Assembly: GCA_036346355.1 (NCBI GenBank)
Contig: CM070576.1
Span: 15,421,558 to 15,485,557, forward strand
Source: Rhipidocladum racemiflorum
Lineage: Eukaryota; Streptophyta; Magnoliopsida; Poales; Poaceae
Length of the DNA stretch: 64,000 nt
Direction of reading: 5' to 3'
The notes under the pieces are model-generated. The model saw only the letters and a list, made by a program, of their open reading frames with translations. It searched no databases and was not told where the DNA came from. The position numbers and the translations under genes were made by a program. The number at the start of each line of letters is the position of its first letter. Position 1 is the first letter of the stretch. Below are positions 22,101 through 33,781 of this stretch, one piece after another.

Positions 22101-22749
22101 TACCTTTGTTTCCATATTTCTTATTGATGAAATCGTGCTAGGAAGTTATATAAGCACCATTCCTTCATTTCTTTTGCATACGATTCATTGCATGCAATTA
22201 CTCTATCGCGTACTTAGTGTGTTAGCAAACTAAACCAATGTATGGCCATGCCTGAACACGAAAACGAGCAAAATCTATTCTGCATGCATACGGGCACCAA
22301 ATTGTTAAACATATAACGCTCAGTAGTCGGCGGGAGATGAGGTCTCTAGTCGGTCCTACATGCACTATTCGACAAGTTCACATTTGCTACTAAGCCTAAG
22401 TGATAGTGTCGATAAAGACTTGCAAAAAACACCCGGTTTCTACTTCGATTCAGATATTGTTTATGTTATTCATAGCGTTGCTGTGCGTGAGCTCGGTGGC
22501 TTAGCTTTTTGACGCACATTTTTCTAGCCTTGTGCGCAGATCTGATTTAGTACCAGTCTCCAACGAAGTTGTCTACTAAAGGTCTATGAGTCTTTGAGTC
22601 GATTTGCATCGACTTGCGCTACTCTATCTCGTCATCAAGGGGACAGTAGACAAAGCGTAATAGACAAGCAAATTAGCTGGTATTATCAAATACGACCAAC
22701 GTACAACCAGAAGATTAAGATTTATACAACAGTGACAGCATGCCTAAGT

Positions 22750-25285
22750 GTTCTAGGTCGCATCTTCATCTTCACTGGCAAATGACAGATCCAGCTGGAC
22801 CACGAACTTCTCGGTAAGATCTTTGAAGGACTCGATGTAATCGACGGCTTCGTTCGCCTCACATGCGAATCCCTCATCTAAGATCGAAAAGTCCATGCCC
22901 AGATGGTGGCTCTTTGTCATGCCGATCATGTGTGAGGATGCGACATGAGTAGATGAGTTCATGCGTTGATGGACTTTTGAATGCAAGGTGGCATATGCCG
23001 CATCTGTAGTAGCTTTTTGTCCTCGATGACCTTTATGCTCACTTCCGCTTTCTCTCGACCATCCTCGACAACAGTTTTCTCCTCAGCAGTAGCTTTGAAT
23101 TTCTCAGCCTCCTCCTTGGTAGTTATCAGCTCGGCTCTAAGTGCTGCTCATTCGACATCTTTCATTTTGATTATTTATTGATTCGAAGCCATGAGCCGCT
23201 CATTCTGCTGACAAACTTGCTCGCAAAAAGCCTTGGCATCATGCACAAAATCGGCTACACGCTGTGGAAAGAAGCCTAAAAGTGTCAACAATAGAGCAAG
23301 AAGCAAGGCAGAACACAGGATGAAGTTATTGGCGGGTACATACACAAGCGGCACTCCAAAATGGACGGTGTATCGAGGTACTCAATCTGTTGTTGTGTTG
23401 GGAGGCGATCAAGGAAGAAGTGGCGTGATAATGGCATTTGTTTCAAAGGTCGAGGAGGGGCGCTATCGCCAACAATACTACTAGCCACATTTTTCTCTGA
23501 AAGTTATTCACTTGACATCTTACGAAGAAATAGGAGGAGAATTAAGGAAAGGGAAAGGTGACCTACTTCGCCAAATGAAGTTTCACTCGAACTTTCTCCT
23601 TCATATTTGGCTTCACTGGAGCTGGATCAGCCTCGATAGCTGTTTCTTCGGTTGGCCTAGTCGGGGCTGGTGAGTTGGCGGCCAGTGGTAGAATCTACAA
23701 GAAAATAGCTATAAGATGCAAAAGCCTACTGAAAGGTAAGGTCAACCAAGTGCTACTCAATAGTAGAGTTACCTATTCGACCGCCCTAGTTGGTGGAGAT
23801 CCTGCTCGAGGAGGTGTATGTAGAGGCGACGTCGACCGCTATAGATTAGCCCCGGGTATTCATTTGTTCATCCATTATTTGTTGGATTACGTTAGAAGAA
23901 AATTCATAACATCCAAGCAAGTGATTGAAGATCACCTAAGCCCAGGTGGTCTCAATGGCTGTGTCCAGGAGTCGCTTGGCAGGTCGATGGAGTTTTGGGG
24001 ACATTGATCTCTCTTCCTGGAGAGGCTCGGTCGTAACCTGGCCACACGTTGCCTCGCTTTCACCGGGGACAGCAGGAGGAACCAGAACTTCTGAAGGAGA
24101 CTAGCTTCGGCAGGGACGGAATCTGGCACTCAATCATCGCTTCGTGTCAGCTCTTCGTCATCCAGACTGATGACTCCCTAAGCCGATCCACTTTCATTTT
24201 CAAACTGCGCTTCCTGAGGAGATATTGAGTTAAAGTGGATGACAGATGCACGGACGATGCATTACAAACCACTAAACAATACTCACCTCTGCCCGCAGAT
24301 GAGAGAGCGAGTACACTCTGATGCCACAATCGCTAGGTTCTGAGCCTTGGAACATCTTGCTTAGCCTGGAGGAGATGTTCAAGTTTGATAGATTTGGCAT
24401 AGAGAAATTTAGTCCACTATTTATTTACCAAAACAAAGAGAACAATGGTATTGCCAGTGCTTACCATTAGGGCTATCCCTGGTAGCATCATCGAATCTGG
24501 AGTATTCCCAGGCCAAATGATCTTGGCATTTCAGTGGATTTGTTCAGCGCGTAATGAAATCTCTGGCCATGTGCCACCCGGTCAGTCCAATTTCCCTTAG
24601 CTCTTCGACCTTCTTGACATAATGTGCATTGCGGGCGATCGAAAGAGGGACTTTTGTCTAGAGGTCAGTTGGATTGATAAGGAGTGCATGATAGGTCAGA
24701 GGGCAATTGACAGTGTTCGGAGAGGTGATGTAAAACCACCGCTTCTTCCAATCAGATTGCCAGGAAGAAGTAACAGGAATTGGGATGTATGATCCCAACT
24801 TTCCATTGCGGAGATGGAACCCGACATCCCCTACAATGTCCTTTGTTATCCTCTTCAAGCTATAAAAGTGTTGAAAGAGGTTGAGGCTAGGTTTGATACC
24901 CAGAAAAGCTTCGCAAAGATGAACGAACACGCTGAACATCGTGATCGAATTGGTGCTTTCGAGGTTGAAAATTTGGATTTGGTAATAATCTAAGACTTTG
25001 CGCAAAAGGGAGAAGGGGGGAAACTGAATCAGCATCGAAAGAAGGCTTCAAAAACAACCGTCTCATCCTCATCCTTGGGGGTGGGATATTACTCATCGAC
25101 TGACGGCCTCTAATGGAAGAATTCCTGAGGGGGACGAAGCTATCTGCCTCCAGCTCAGTAAGATGCTTCTCCGTCATGATCGACTTCTGCCATACATTTT
25201 CGAGGGCTTCGTCTTTGAAGACCACCTTGGTTGTCTTTTCTGGTGGCGGAACATCTCCGGTGCTAGCTTGGGGGCTAGACGCCAT
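22750..25285 (-). pseudogene. Antisense ORF with Transposase_28-type (PF04195) region, pseudogene
   Basis: The frame starts MASSPQASTGDVPPPEKTTK at 25285. After a frameshift near 25030 it continues VLDYYQIQIFNLESTN, IFVHLCEAFLGIKPSLNLFQ-like sequence and VGFHLRNGKLGSYIPIP, then KKRWFYI. These match the family I know as putative gypsy-type transposon / Transposase_28. Downstream, KVEELREIGLTGWHMARDF (24630-24570) and MFQGSEPSDCGIRVYSL (24350-24300) follow, with a splice-donor-like GAGGTGAGT near 24290, so the original gene had introns. A last acidic segment ends FASEDEDAT at 22753. The adjacent LTR at 29.7-30.6 kb is on the plus strand, so this gene is antisense to its element. Function unknown. 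Confidence 0.72.
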
Positions 25286-25308
25286 TGGAGAAAATGCAAG
25301 AAGTTTTC

Positions 25309-27432
25309 TGTGATGCCCTAGAATTTGAGAGCAATCCTAGGGTTTTCTTTCTTGATTGTTCCGGAAAGAAAGATGGTTTTGTCGGGGAATGAAACAATTG
25401 AAGAATATGCGGCAATTTAATATTAAAAATTGGAGTTTTGGGCTAGTTTCCGCTGGGCTGAGGCAACCTGGGCCTGGGCCGGGAATTCCTTTTTCCCCCT
25501 CTCCTCCCCATGCCTTGGTGGGCCGGCCCACCTTCCCCTTTAAGTGGCGCCCCCTTCCCCCAAACCCTAAGGCGCCTCCTCCCTCTCCCTCCCCTAGCAG
25601 CCACCTCTCCCTCCCCTTCCTTCCCCTACGTGGTGGCTCAAGATCCGCCGCGAATCGCGAAGGAGAAGGCGAGGAGCGACTCCGTGGAGGCGTGGAGGAC
25701 GAGCAGATCGCCGATTCGGGGTTCATCGCGTGTTCTTAGAGTGGGTTATGAGAGAACACTAGGTAAAATTCCCAAACTTTTACCACTGTTTTACCTAGGG
25801 ATTAGGAGTGTATTAGATCTGGTGGTGAGGGTTTTGGATGGATCTTTTTGGGGGAGAAGGGTAGATGTTCACGTGGTGCTGTTTCTGGAAGGGGGGATTG
25901 TGCAGCGCGGATTGTTTCGCGTTTTACGTGGCATAGATGATTTTTCCTGCCAAAACATATAACTAGAAAGTTGTAGATAACGTCGATACCTAGCTTCTGT
26001 AATTTTTTCAGAATTTTTGGGGAAGTGTTCTGAGATTTATCGCTGTTGCAAACTGACGAACAGAATCTGGGAACAGATTTCATCCACTGTGTTGGACGAC
26101 TGTTTAGGCATATTTAACAGAGGAATTAGAATTTATGATCTTCTGGAAAGTTGTAGATCTCGTCAATATCTAGCTCCTGTAATTTTTTCATATTTTTATG
26201 TTCTGTAGAAAAAAAGATACGAAAAATAGAATGGGGGTTGCTGCTGTTCGATCCGGAAAGATCGGGGTTTCGGTGTTGGAAAAGGAGCGGGTTGTAGGAA
26301 TTGCGTGTTTGAGTTGTGTGAGCAATTGGGGTGTTATTACATACTGAAAATATGCTTGTACAGGTGGTGCCCCTTCTGGGCGCCAACTAGATCCGTCGTC
26401 TCGTCGGTAAAGGCAAGTGGAAGTAGTGTTATGGTTGAGCTATACATCGTTGTTTGCATTGCCTTCGTTATATTTCCGATGACATTAATCATACATGGTT
26501 TGATCATTTGCTAGGAAGATTGCAATAATTAGATTAGCAATGTGATGATGTGCTTTGGCTTTGAACCATGAGTAAAGAGAAGAATGATGTTGCCTATTGG
26601 TTGAATTGTCTAAACATTTCATCTCTATGATATTTGTTTTCTATCCATGCTATATGATGATATGAAAATGTGTGGACTCAGTGGGAGAGGTTATGAATGA
26701 ATTCATGCATGAAGCATTAACTGCATAATCATGCATTGGAAGTTTGTCGGCCTTGCGTCTTGGCGACCGTGCAGTACAACACCGTGTGTTCTGAGAAAGG
26801 AGCACGGTGAGGAGGAACATGGCATAAGCATGTGCATCAATCATATGCATTTTACTGAAGTGGTGTGGACTCTTGGATGTGGTATTGTATATGAGGAATG
26901 TGGAATGTTAGATATATGGTGGATGTGGTATTGTATATGAGGAATGTGGAATGTTAGATATATGGTGGATGTGGTGTTGTATATGAGGAATGTGGAATGC
27001 TAGATATATGGTGGACGTTTTATTGGTGTTAGTTGTTACCTTCTTTGAGATTACCCAATCTCACTACTTGCTGTTTTGATGTTTTCGAGAGTAGCGCACG
27101 TGAGTCGTAAGCATGAAGGGTGGGCTAGCAACACAATAATTTTTCCGATGTCATCACGACTCTCATGATCTAGGGCTTTAAATAATTCATTAGTTGGATG
27201 CAATTTTATTTCATATAGACCCCTTGTTGTTCCCTTTAAACTTGTTCTCGTTTATGGTTGTCCCATTAGAGATGTGTTATATTTGTGGTTGATACCTGGT
27301 TGAATTAGACTCGTTGTCTCTAGTATTGATGTCGTGATATTATTCCTATTTGAATTGCTTCCGTATTGTCTGTTTTAGGGAAATCTTTGTCGAATTTTCT
27401 TGTACATCGGTTGAGATTTATGTGGTGTTACA
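25309..27432 (+). mobile_element. Solo LTR A (Tekay/Del-like family), 2124 bp
   Basis: It begins TGTGATGCCCTAGAATTTG and ends GTGGTGTTACA. The 5-bp duplication TTTTC flanks it exactly (25304-25308 and 27433-27437). The interior has the Del LTR layout with a GC-rich ORF-like part, CAGGTGGTGCC near 26361, and an AT-rich terminal third. No primer site, polypurine tract or coding region lies between the ends. It landed about 20 bases upstream of the antisense ORF start codon. Confidence 0.88.
26881..27018 (+). repeat. Minisatellite, 46 bp, three units, in solo LTR A
   Basis: Units start GGTATTGTATATGAGGAATG at 26881 and 26927 and GGTGTTGTATATGAGGAATG at 26973, each ending TATATGGTGGATGT or a close variant (the last is GGACGT). 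Confidence 0.9.
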
Positions 27433-27595
27433 TTTTCTTGAAGGTGGAGGCGCTAGGGTTCAAGGAGCGCAAGGGAGTTTTGAAAATGAACTTGAGGGAA
27501 GCGGATCTGATTCGGGTAGGAACTTATAAAGCCAAAACTTTCTTTGCGACAAAGCGGTTCATTCCCCAAACACGGCAAGTCAATCGGAGGAAAGG

Positions 27596-29627
27596 TGTGA
27601 TGCCCTAGAATTTGAGAGCGATCCTAGGGTTTTCTTTCTTGGTTGTTCGGAAAGAAAGAGGGTTTTGTCGAGGAATGAAATAATTGAAGATTATGCGGCA
27701 ATTTAATATTAAAAATTTGGAGTTTTGGGCTAGTTTCCGCTGGTGAGGCAACTGGGCCTGGGCCGAGAATTCCTTTTCCCCTCTCCTCCCCATGCCTTGG
27801 TGGGCGGCCCACCTCCCCTTTAAGTGGCGCCCCTCCCCCCAAACCCTAAGGCGCCTCCCTTCCTCCCCTAGCAGCCGCACCTCCTCTTCCTCCCCTGCGT
27901 GGTGGCTCAAGATCCACATGGCGAAGCCGAAGGAGAAAAGCGAGAAGAGGATCCGTGGAAGGCGAGGAGGGCGAACAGATTTCCGTTACGAGGATCGTCG
28001 CGGCGTTCTTCGTGGGTTCGCAAGAGGAACTCAAGGTAAAATTCCCAATATTTTACCCCTATTCTACCTAGGATTAGGAGTGTATTAGATCTGGTGGTGA
28101 GTGGTTTGGATGGATCTTGATGGGGAGAAGGGTAGATGTTCACGTGGTGCTGTTTTGGAAGGGAAGATTGTGCAGCGCCAGATTGTTTCGCGTTTTACGT
28201 GGTATAGATGATTTTTCCTGCAAAAACCTATAACTAAAGTTATAGATAACGTCGAGACCTAGCTTCTGTAATTTTTCAGAATTTTTGGGTCGTCGTTATG
28301 AGAGTTATCGCTGTTGGAAGATGACGAACAGAATCTGGAAACAGATTTCGTCCACTGTGTTGGGCCGGTTGTTTAGGCATATTTAACAGTGGAATTGAAA
28401 TTTGTGACCTTCATGAAAGTTGTAGATCTCGTCAATATATAGCTACTGTAATTTTTTTGTATTTTTATGAACAGTAGAAAAAAAAGATACGAATTTGGGA
28501 AGAGAGGGTGCTGCTGTTCGATTCGGACAGATCGGGGTTTCTGGCGTTTAAATGGGAACGGGGAGTAGGAAGCGTGTGTTTGAATTGTGTGATGAATTGT
28601 GATGTCGCTATGTACTGAAATAATGTTTGTTCAGGTGGTGCCACTGCTGGGCGTAACTAGGTTCATCGTCCACGTCGGTAAAGGCAAGTGAAAGTAGTTG
28701 TATTGTTAAGCTATACATTGTTGTTTGCTTCGCCTTCATTATAAACTCCAATTACAGCAATCATACATGGTTTAATCACTTGCTTTGAGGTAAGGTGAAG
28801 AAGGATGTTGTTTACCGGATGAATTGTCTAAACATTTCATCTCTATGATATTTGTTTTCTATCCATGCTATATGATGATATGCAAACATGTGGACTCAGT
28901 GGGAGGAGTTATGAATGAATTCATGCATGAAGCATTAACTGCATAATCATGCATTGGAAGTTTGTCGATGCCAGCGTGCGCGACCGTACCGGTACAACAC
29001 CGTGTGTTCCTGAGAAAGGGCACGGTGAGGAGGAACATGGCATAAGCATGTGCATCAATCATATGCATTTTACTGAAGTGGTGTGGACTCTTTGATGTGG
29101 TATTGTATATGAGGAATGTGGACTCTTTGATGTGGTATTGTATATGAGGAATGTGGACTCTTTGATGTGGTATTGTATATGAGGAATGTGGAATGATAGA
29201 TATATGGTGGATGTTTTATTTGTATTAGTTGTTCCGCTTGCTGAGATTACCCAATCTCACTACTTGCTGTTTTGATGTTTTCGAGTGGCGCCGTGAGTCG
29301 TAAGCATGAAGGGTGGGCTAGCAACACAATAATTTTTACGATGTCATCCACGACTCACATGATCTAGTGTTTTAAATAATTCATTAGTTGGATGCAATTT
29401 TATTTCATTTAGACCTATTGTTGTTCCCTTTAAACTTGTTCTCGTTTATGGTTGTCCCTTTATAGATGTGTTTTATTTATGGTTAATACCTGGTTGAATT
29501 AGACTCGTTGTCTCTAGTTTTGATGTCGTGATATTATTCCTATTTGAATTGCTTCCGTACTATCTGTTTTAGGGAAATCTTTGTCGATCTGTTCTTGTAC
29601 AATAGTTTAGATTTATGGGGTGTTACA
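27596..29627 (+). mobile_element. Solo LTR B, same family as A, 2032 bp
   Basis: It begins TGTGATGCCCTAGAATTTG and ends GGGGTGTTACA, closely similar to LTR A over its full length with many small indels. AAAGG precedes it (27591-27595); AAGG follows the terminal CA, so the target duplication looks like AAAGG with one A lost in the right copy. The 163 bases between A and B (27433-27595) are neither a primer site nor coding; they join the flanks of A and B into one pre-insertion sequence. Confidence 0.82.
29083..29187 (+). repeat. Minisatellite, 35 bp, three units, in solo LTR B
   Basis: Units start GTGGACTCTTTGATGTGGTA at 29083, 29118 and 29153 and end TATATGAGGAAT. LTR A has a different 46-bp unit amplified at the equivalent place. 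Confidence 0.9.
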
Positions 29628-30594
29628 AAGGTGAAAAGAAGGCGCCGTGCATTCATGCATGATGAGCCATGACAATAAATGCTCCACTTCCAGATGTTTA
29701 GATCTTTTGAATTCTTTCTAACCCTACTCGGGATTGAGTGCAGCGAGTCGGCATCGAGTTGCGTGGTTACCCTAAGGACTCGATATGGGTTGATGGTAGA
29801 GCGCTCGACCCGGACATCTCATACTCGATACTTAGTGATTCCGCTCTACTTGAGTCGTTCGACCACAAGCAGGTGAGGCGTTACTCGACCAAGCCCGAGC
29901 TTGGCTAATGTCGATCAAGTGCTTGAGAGGCCCCTCCACCGAGTAGAGTTCGGGACTCTTGTCGAATATCTAAATATGGGATATGAGCATGCACGAAACA
30001 CAAAAATCATACCATATGTGTTCACACACGCATACTGAAGTGCGGATATCACGAGCCCGGTCTGCGGGATAGGATATACACGGAAGGGATATCTCCACAT
30101 TTGGAAAGAACTCGGTCATGTTCCCATTACGAGGAAACCAACTCAAATCGCCAAACATCAAGGGAAGTTTGGATATGCCGTAAAGATCTCGGACGGTGGA
30201 CTCCTCATCAGTACGATTTGACATCTCCAGCAGACTACAACGTAAAGATTCTTCCTCAACTATATAAGAGCCGAGGAGGCAATAGAATGGGGAGGAGACA
30301 AGGAATCCAAAGCTAAGCACAAGCAAGGTGTTCCTAATCCCATGGGTGGCGCCTTGATAGTTCATAAGTTAGGTCTTAGCCACATCCAAGATACCATCTC
30401 CATTGTTATTAGAGCTAGGCATCTTGCTTTGTACTCTATTAAACGATTTCATATTACATCCATCTTTGGAGTAGGGTATTACTCTTCCTCGAAGTCGAAC
30501 ACATCTACATTGTGTGTCGTTGATTCCTTATTTGACTCTGCATCTTTAAAGGTACCCGAGTATAAGTTTATTATCGATTTTCTAACCTTTGACA
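29628..30594 (+). mobile_element. Tat-like 3' LTR with preceding non-coding region (plus strand)
   Basis: A promoter-like CTATATAAGAGCCGAGGAGG lies near 30259. The 3' part runs GGAGTAGGGTATTACTCTTC and ends GATTTTCTAACCTTTGACA at 30594, the kind of terminus seen in grass gypsy LTRs. Beyond 30594 the sequence matches non-TE DNA found again at 33.8 kb, so this is the right edge of the element. The left edge of the LTR is not clear, somewhere in 29.65-30.0 kb. Confidence 0.55.
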
Positions 30595-31505
30595 AGGTCA
30601 TTGCTGGTGGCAAAGCTCGGAAGAGAAGGTCTTGCAAGATCAAGCAGCGATAATGCTTAGCGGTACAAGCGTTTGGCATCGCCCACCTTGCTTTCCTTTT
30701 TCCAAAGCATGCTTCCTTGCTTGCAATTGCAGGTAGTGTCGACTTGATTTGACTCTCTGAGCTTCGTTTGTTCTTTTATTCTTTAAAGCGATAGATGCAA
30801 AGGCGTTGTTTGGTTGCCAGCTTGAAGCAAGCTGCTCCGTAGCGTGCATTGACCCGGCCGGGCGGCGTGTTTGGTTGGTTGTCTCGCTCCCGCGAGCACG
30901 GCTCAGCGCGTGCAAAAGCGAGCAAATCGGTGCGTCGCGGCGTGCGAAGCGGAGCGCGAGCTCGTTTCCGCGAGCCAGGCTCCATGAGCAGGCTCGGCGG
31001 GCGGGCATCCAAGCGAGGCCAAAAGAGACTATCTTTGCCGTGTTTAAACCGACTAAATTGAAAAAGCGACCAAGTCCTAAGGTGATGTTTAAACATCGAG
31101 AGAATAAATGGAAGTTTCAATTTTGCATAGCGAGTCCTTTTCTTGTTTCTTCACATCGACTCCCATTATCCTTAGGAAAAAGGAATTATTCGATATATAT
31201 CACTCCTCAATTTGAAAATTGGATGCTATGTTGAAAAAATGCCACTCAATGGCATGATTTTCAACATGCCATCAATTTTATTTCTGAAGTGGTTGCTCTA
31301 AAGAGTTACCCTAATATAACTTAGTTTCTTACTCCTAATACGTAGCTTGATTTGTGCGATGCCGGCTCATTGAGCTGCACTTTTCATTAAATGTCATTTC
31401 GACAAAGCGTCAAATTCTTTAGTCATTAGTGTTTCTTACGCCATTAAGGTTAAACTTGATGAGGTACTACGAGGAATTTGTTTGTGTAAAACCGGTGCAG
31501 CGTAA
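30595..31505 (+). repeat. Direct duplication of flanking DNA, copy A
   Basis: Landmarks shared in order with 33782-34465: GGTGGCAAAGCTC, CTTGCTTTCCTTTTTCCAAA, GCATGCTTCCTTGCTTGCA, TTGCAGGTAGTGTCGA, ATAGATGCA, TCCTAAGGTGATG, CTCATTGAGCTGCACTTT, GCCATTAAGGTTAAAC and CTACGAGG. No coding region is recognised. Copy A holds a 224-bp insertion that copy B lacks. Confidence 0.85.
30800..31023. mobile_element. GC-rich MITE-like insertion in copy A
   Basis: Copy B reads ATAGATGCAAGAGACTAT without interruption; copy A has 224 extra bases between ATAGATGCA and AGAGACTAT. The insertion starts AAGGCGTTGTTTGGTTGCC and its reverse complement starts TTTGGCCTCGCTTGGATGCC, imperfect terminal repeats with the TTTGG motif frequent in grass MITEs. 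Its GC content is far above the flanks. The superfamily is not settled. Confidence 0.55.
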
Positions 31506-32150
31506 CTGGAATGTCACCTCTATATTTTTGTCTCTAAAGTAAAACTATCTTTACCAAGGTGTTAAATCCACGGCTTTTGTGGATTCGGTCCTAAAAGCAA
31601 CGTTATGGCTATTACGGTAGCTATCTTTAAATCGCGTTTTAGTATTAAAAAATTTTAAGTATTCAATTCAAATATGAGTTTTGAATTTGAATTTTTAATT
31701 TTTAATTAACCAGCGAGGAGAACCACATGGTAATATCCATTTTTTGGGCAGCCAATAGGAAACTCCAAACTTATTCCTCCAAGCATTTAGCATTGTCTCC
31801 TTTTAATCCAGGGATGTTGGGATTGTGTTGTCATACACTTGAGAAATTTTGATCCACTTTTCTTTGCATAATACCATGTCAGCATGGATGGTAGCTTCAA
31901 ATAAGGCTATGGTAGCTTCACAAAGCTAGGAGTAGATTCAACTAAATCCTTTCTGAGAGCATTGGAGAGGGAGGTATCATAGCTTTGTTTTAGATTTTTA
32001 TAGATCCAACATTAAGTAGTATGCATTGGAGGTGGTGTAGCTCCGTTTCAGATTTTGATGCAGCTGAGGATTTTGGGTGTGGTAGCTTGAACTAATTAAT
32101 GTGGCTCTCTCTCCCCCTCTCTCTCCCCTCAGCACTACTTGAATGTACTA
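31506..32150. other. Intergenic DNA, no gene seen
   Basis: AT-rich sequence with repeated GGTAGCTTCA and GTAGCTCCGTTTCAG-like words (31880-32090) and a CT-rich run at 32105-32130. No frame or terminal repeat can be supported. Confidence 0.4.
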
Positions 32151-33278
32151 CTCCCCCCATTTTACTATGTTTGTTCTAGAGGTGGACACTTGGGCCGGGC
32201 GGAAGCACGCGATAGGATGGCCGGTGCAAAGCTCGACGCGATGCGATTTAAGTGGCCGGGTCAGTAGGCCGACGCATGGCTAGCACAGGTCGTCTGTAGG
32301 GCGAGCTTAGAACACGATGAAGTCGACACGACCGGCTTACGATCGTTTGGTAGGGCGTGCCAAATCGGCCGAAAACGAACGCACAAAATCGCAGTTAAGA
32401 CCTAAAAAGTTGGCGAGATATTGTTGATTGGGCATCTTCAAGCATTGCATTTATGTTTGACATTTTGTTAATGTGATTAGTCTCTTATGTAATTAAAATA
32501 GGTAGTTTAGTAGTAGTGATGTGTTTTATTTCTCTGCTCGTCACAATAGTGAAAATGGTCGAGACTGGACCGGACGGCACGCGAGCCTGAAGCGCCAAAT
32601 GGGCGTGGGCTTGGGCTCGCCAAAGACGAGTTAGTGCACGGCCCGGCACGGCCCTAAGCACGTGTGAGCCTGATGGGCCGTCGTGGCAGCGGCACGATTA
32701 CGGCCCGGCACGATACCGCGATGGAGCCAGGAAGGCGGGCGGCATGGCGACGCGACACGATGCCCACCTCTAGTTTGTTCATAGTCTGAGTTTCTATTTC
32801 AAAATATAAAGTTGTCCTTAGGAATAAAGAATCTAGTTATTTGCAATATTTCCGCTCTCTACTCCTTCTCCAATGGTAGAGCCAACTACTGGCTATAAGA
32901 AAGCTCCATGTCACTTATAGCTAGCTTAAAGACAAGCTCTCCAATGGGTTGGCTATAACATATTCTTCAACATTAAATGTGGATCCACATGTAATTGTCT
33001 TTTATCTTTTTTGAAAAACACTATAGCCTAACTCTTAGTTAAGAGCCAGCTCTTGTCTCTCTCATCTACTTCTCTCTCCACATAAGCAAAAAGATGAGAT
33101 GGACTCTTATACCGGTGATTTGGCACCGAGATGCTCTACAAGAAGTTAAGTGGTTGTAGTTATGTCATTTAATAGGTATATGTGGTCATTTCTTGTTAAA
33201 TTTTTCTTAGATTTAGTGCCTTCTTATTTTATACGTACGTATTATGGGTTGTGGACAAATATAGTGGAACAAAGAGAG
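32151..33278. mobile_element. Stowaway-like (Tc1/mariner) MITE enlarged by nested insertion
   Basis: The left end CTCCCCCCATTTTACTATG and the reverse complement of the right end, CTCTCTTTGTTCCACTATAT, form a Stowaway-type terminal repeat, each followed by a TTTGT word. A TA dinucleotide duplication flanks it (32149-32150 and 33279-33280). The hAT element at 32177-32772 sits 26 bases inside the left end. The part at about 32862-33137 resembles another small MITE (GAGCATCTC at its right end) but its limits are unclear. Confidence 0.7.
32177..32772. mobile_element. nDart-like non-autonomous hAT transposon, 596 bp
   Basis: Ends read TAGAGGTGGACACTTGGGCC and, reverse-complemented on the right, TAGAGGTGGGCATCGTG, matching the TAGAGGTGG start of rice Dart/nDart hAT elements. 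A perfect 8-bp target duplication GTTTGTTC flanks it (32169-32176 and 32773-32780). Both subterminal regions are rich in GGCCCGGCAC-like words, as in that family. There is no transposase. Confidence 0.9.
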
Positions 33279-33781
33279 TATGTATCGAAGATTTGGAGAT
33301 GCTCCAACTTCACATAGCACAATCTATGGTAGTTGGCACTTTAGAGTCCAGTGGTCCAAGAAGAAACCATATCCCTGTATTTGCCCTCTTTTTTATCTCT
33401 ACGTTAGTAAAAGTGAAGAGGTACCAACCAGGATGCGATCAGGTGGTTTAGTAGTCATTTTGAACAACTCCGCCGGATACTAATACCAGCAGCAAGCAAA
33501 CACTACTTGAACAAATATATCTAACCCATCGGCTGCAGATTAAGATTTCTCCGTTCCCTACAAAGGCGAGATTTTCGACACTTGTTAAATCGGCGAAAAG
33601 CAAACTTACATATTTCTATGCACATGATGCAATTGTTGTACCTCTAGAGACGCGAGGCAAATCAAGCCGAGGAGGAGCGAAACAAAGACTCGAAGAAAAT
33701 GCTCTCAGAAATCCAGTCCCAGATGCAGATATATCACTTGATCATCGTGGTGAAAGAAAATGAAAGAAAATTTCGCTGCTA
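33279..33781. other. Intergenic DNA, no gene seen
   Basis: Two short overlapping frames at 33251-33483 have no recognisable content. No repeat ends found. Confidence 0.35.

Noticed and set aside
25356..25962. Overlapping plus-strand frames of 127 and 150 codons
   Set aside because: They are LTR A sequence; the matching place in LTR B has shifted frames, so no conserved protein.
25309..29627. Complete small LTR retrotransposon formed by LTRs A and B
   Set aside because: Each LTR has its own target duplication and the 163-bp spacer lacks a primer site and polypurine tract.
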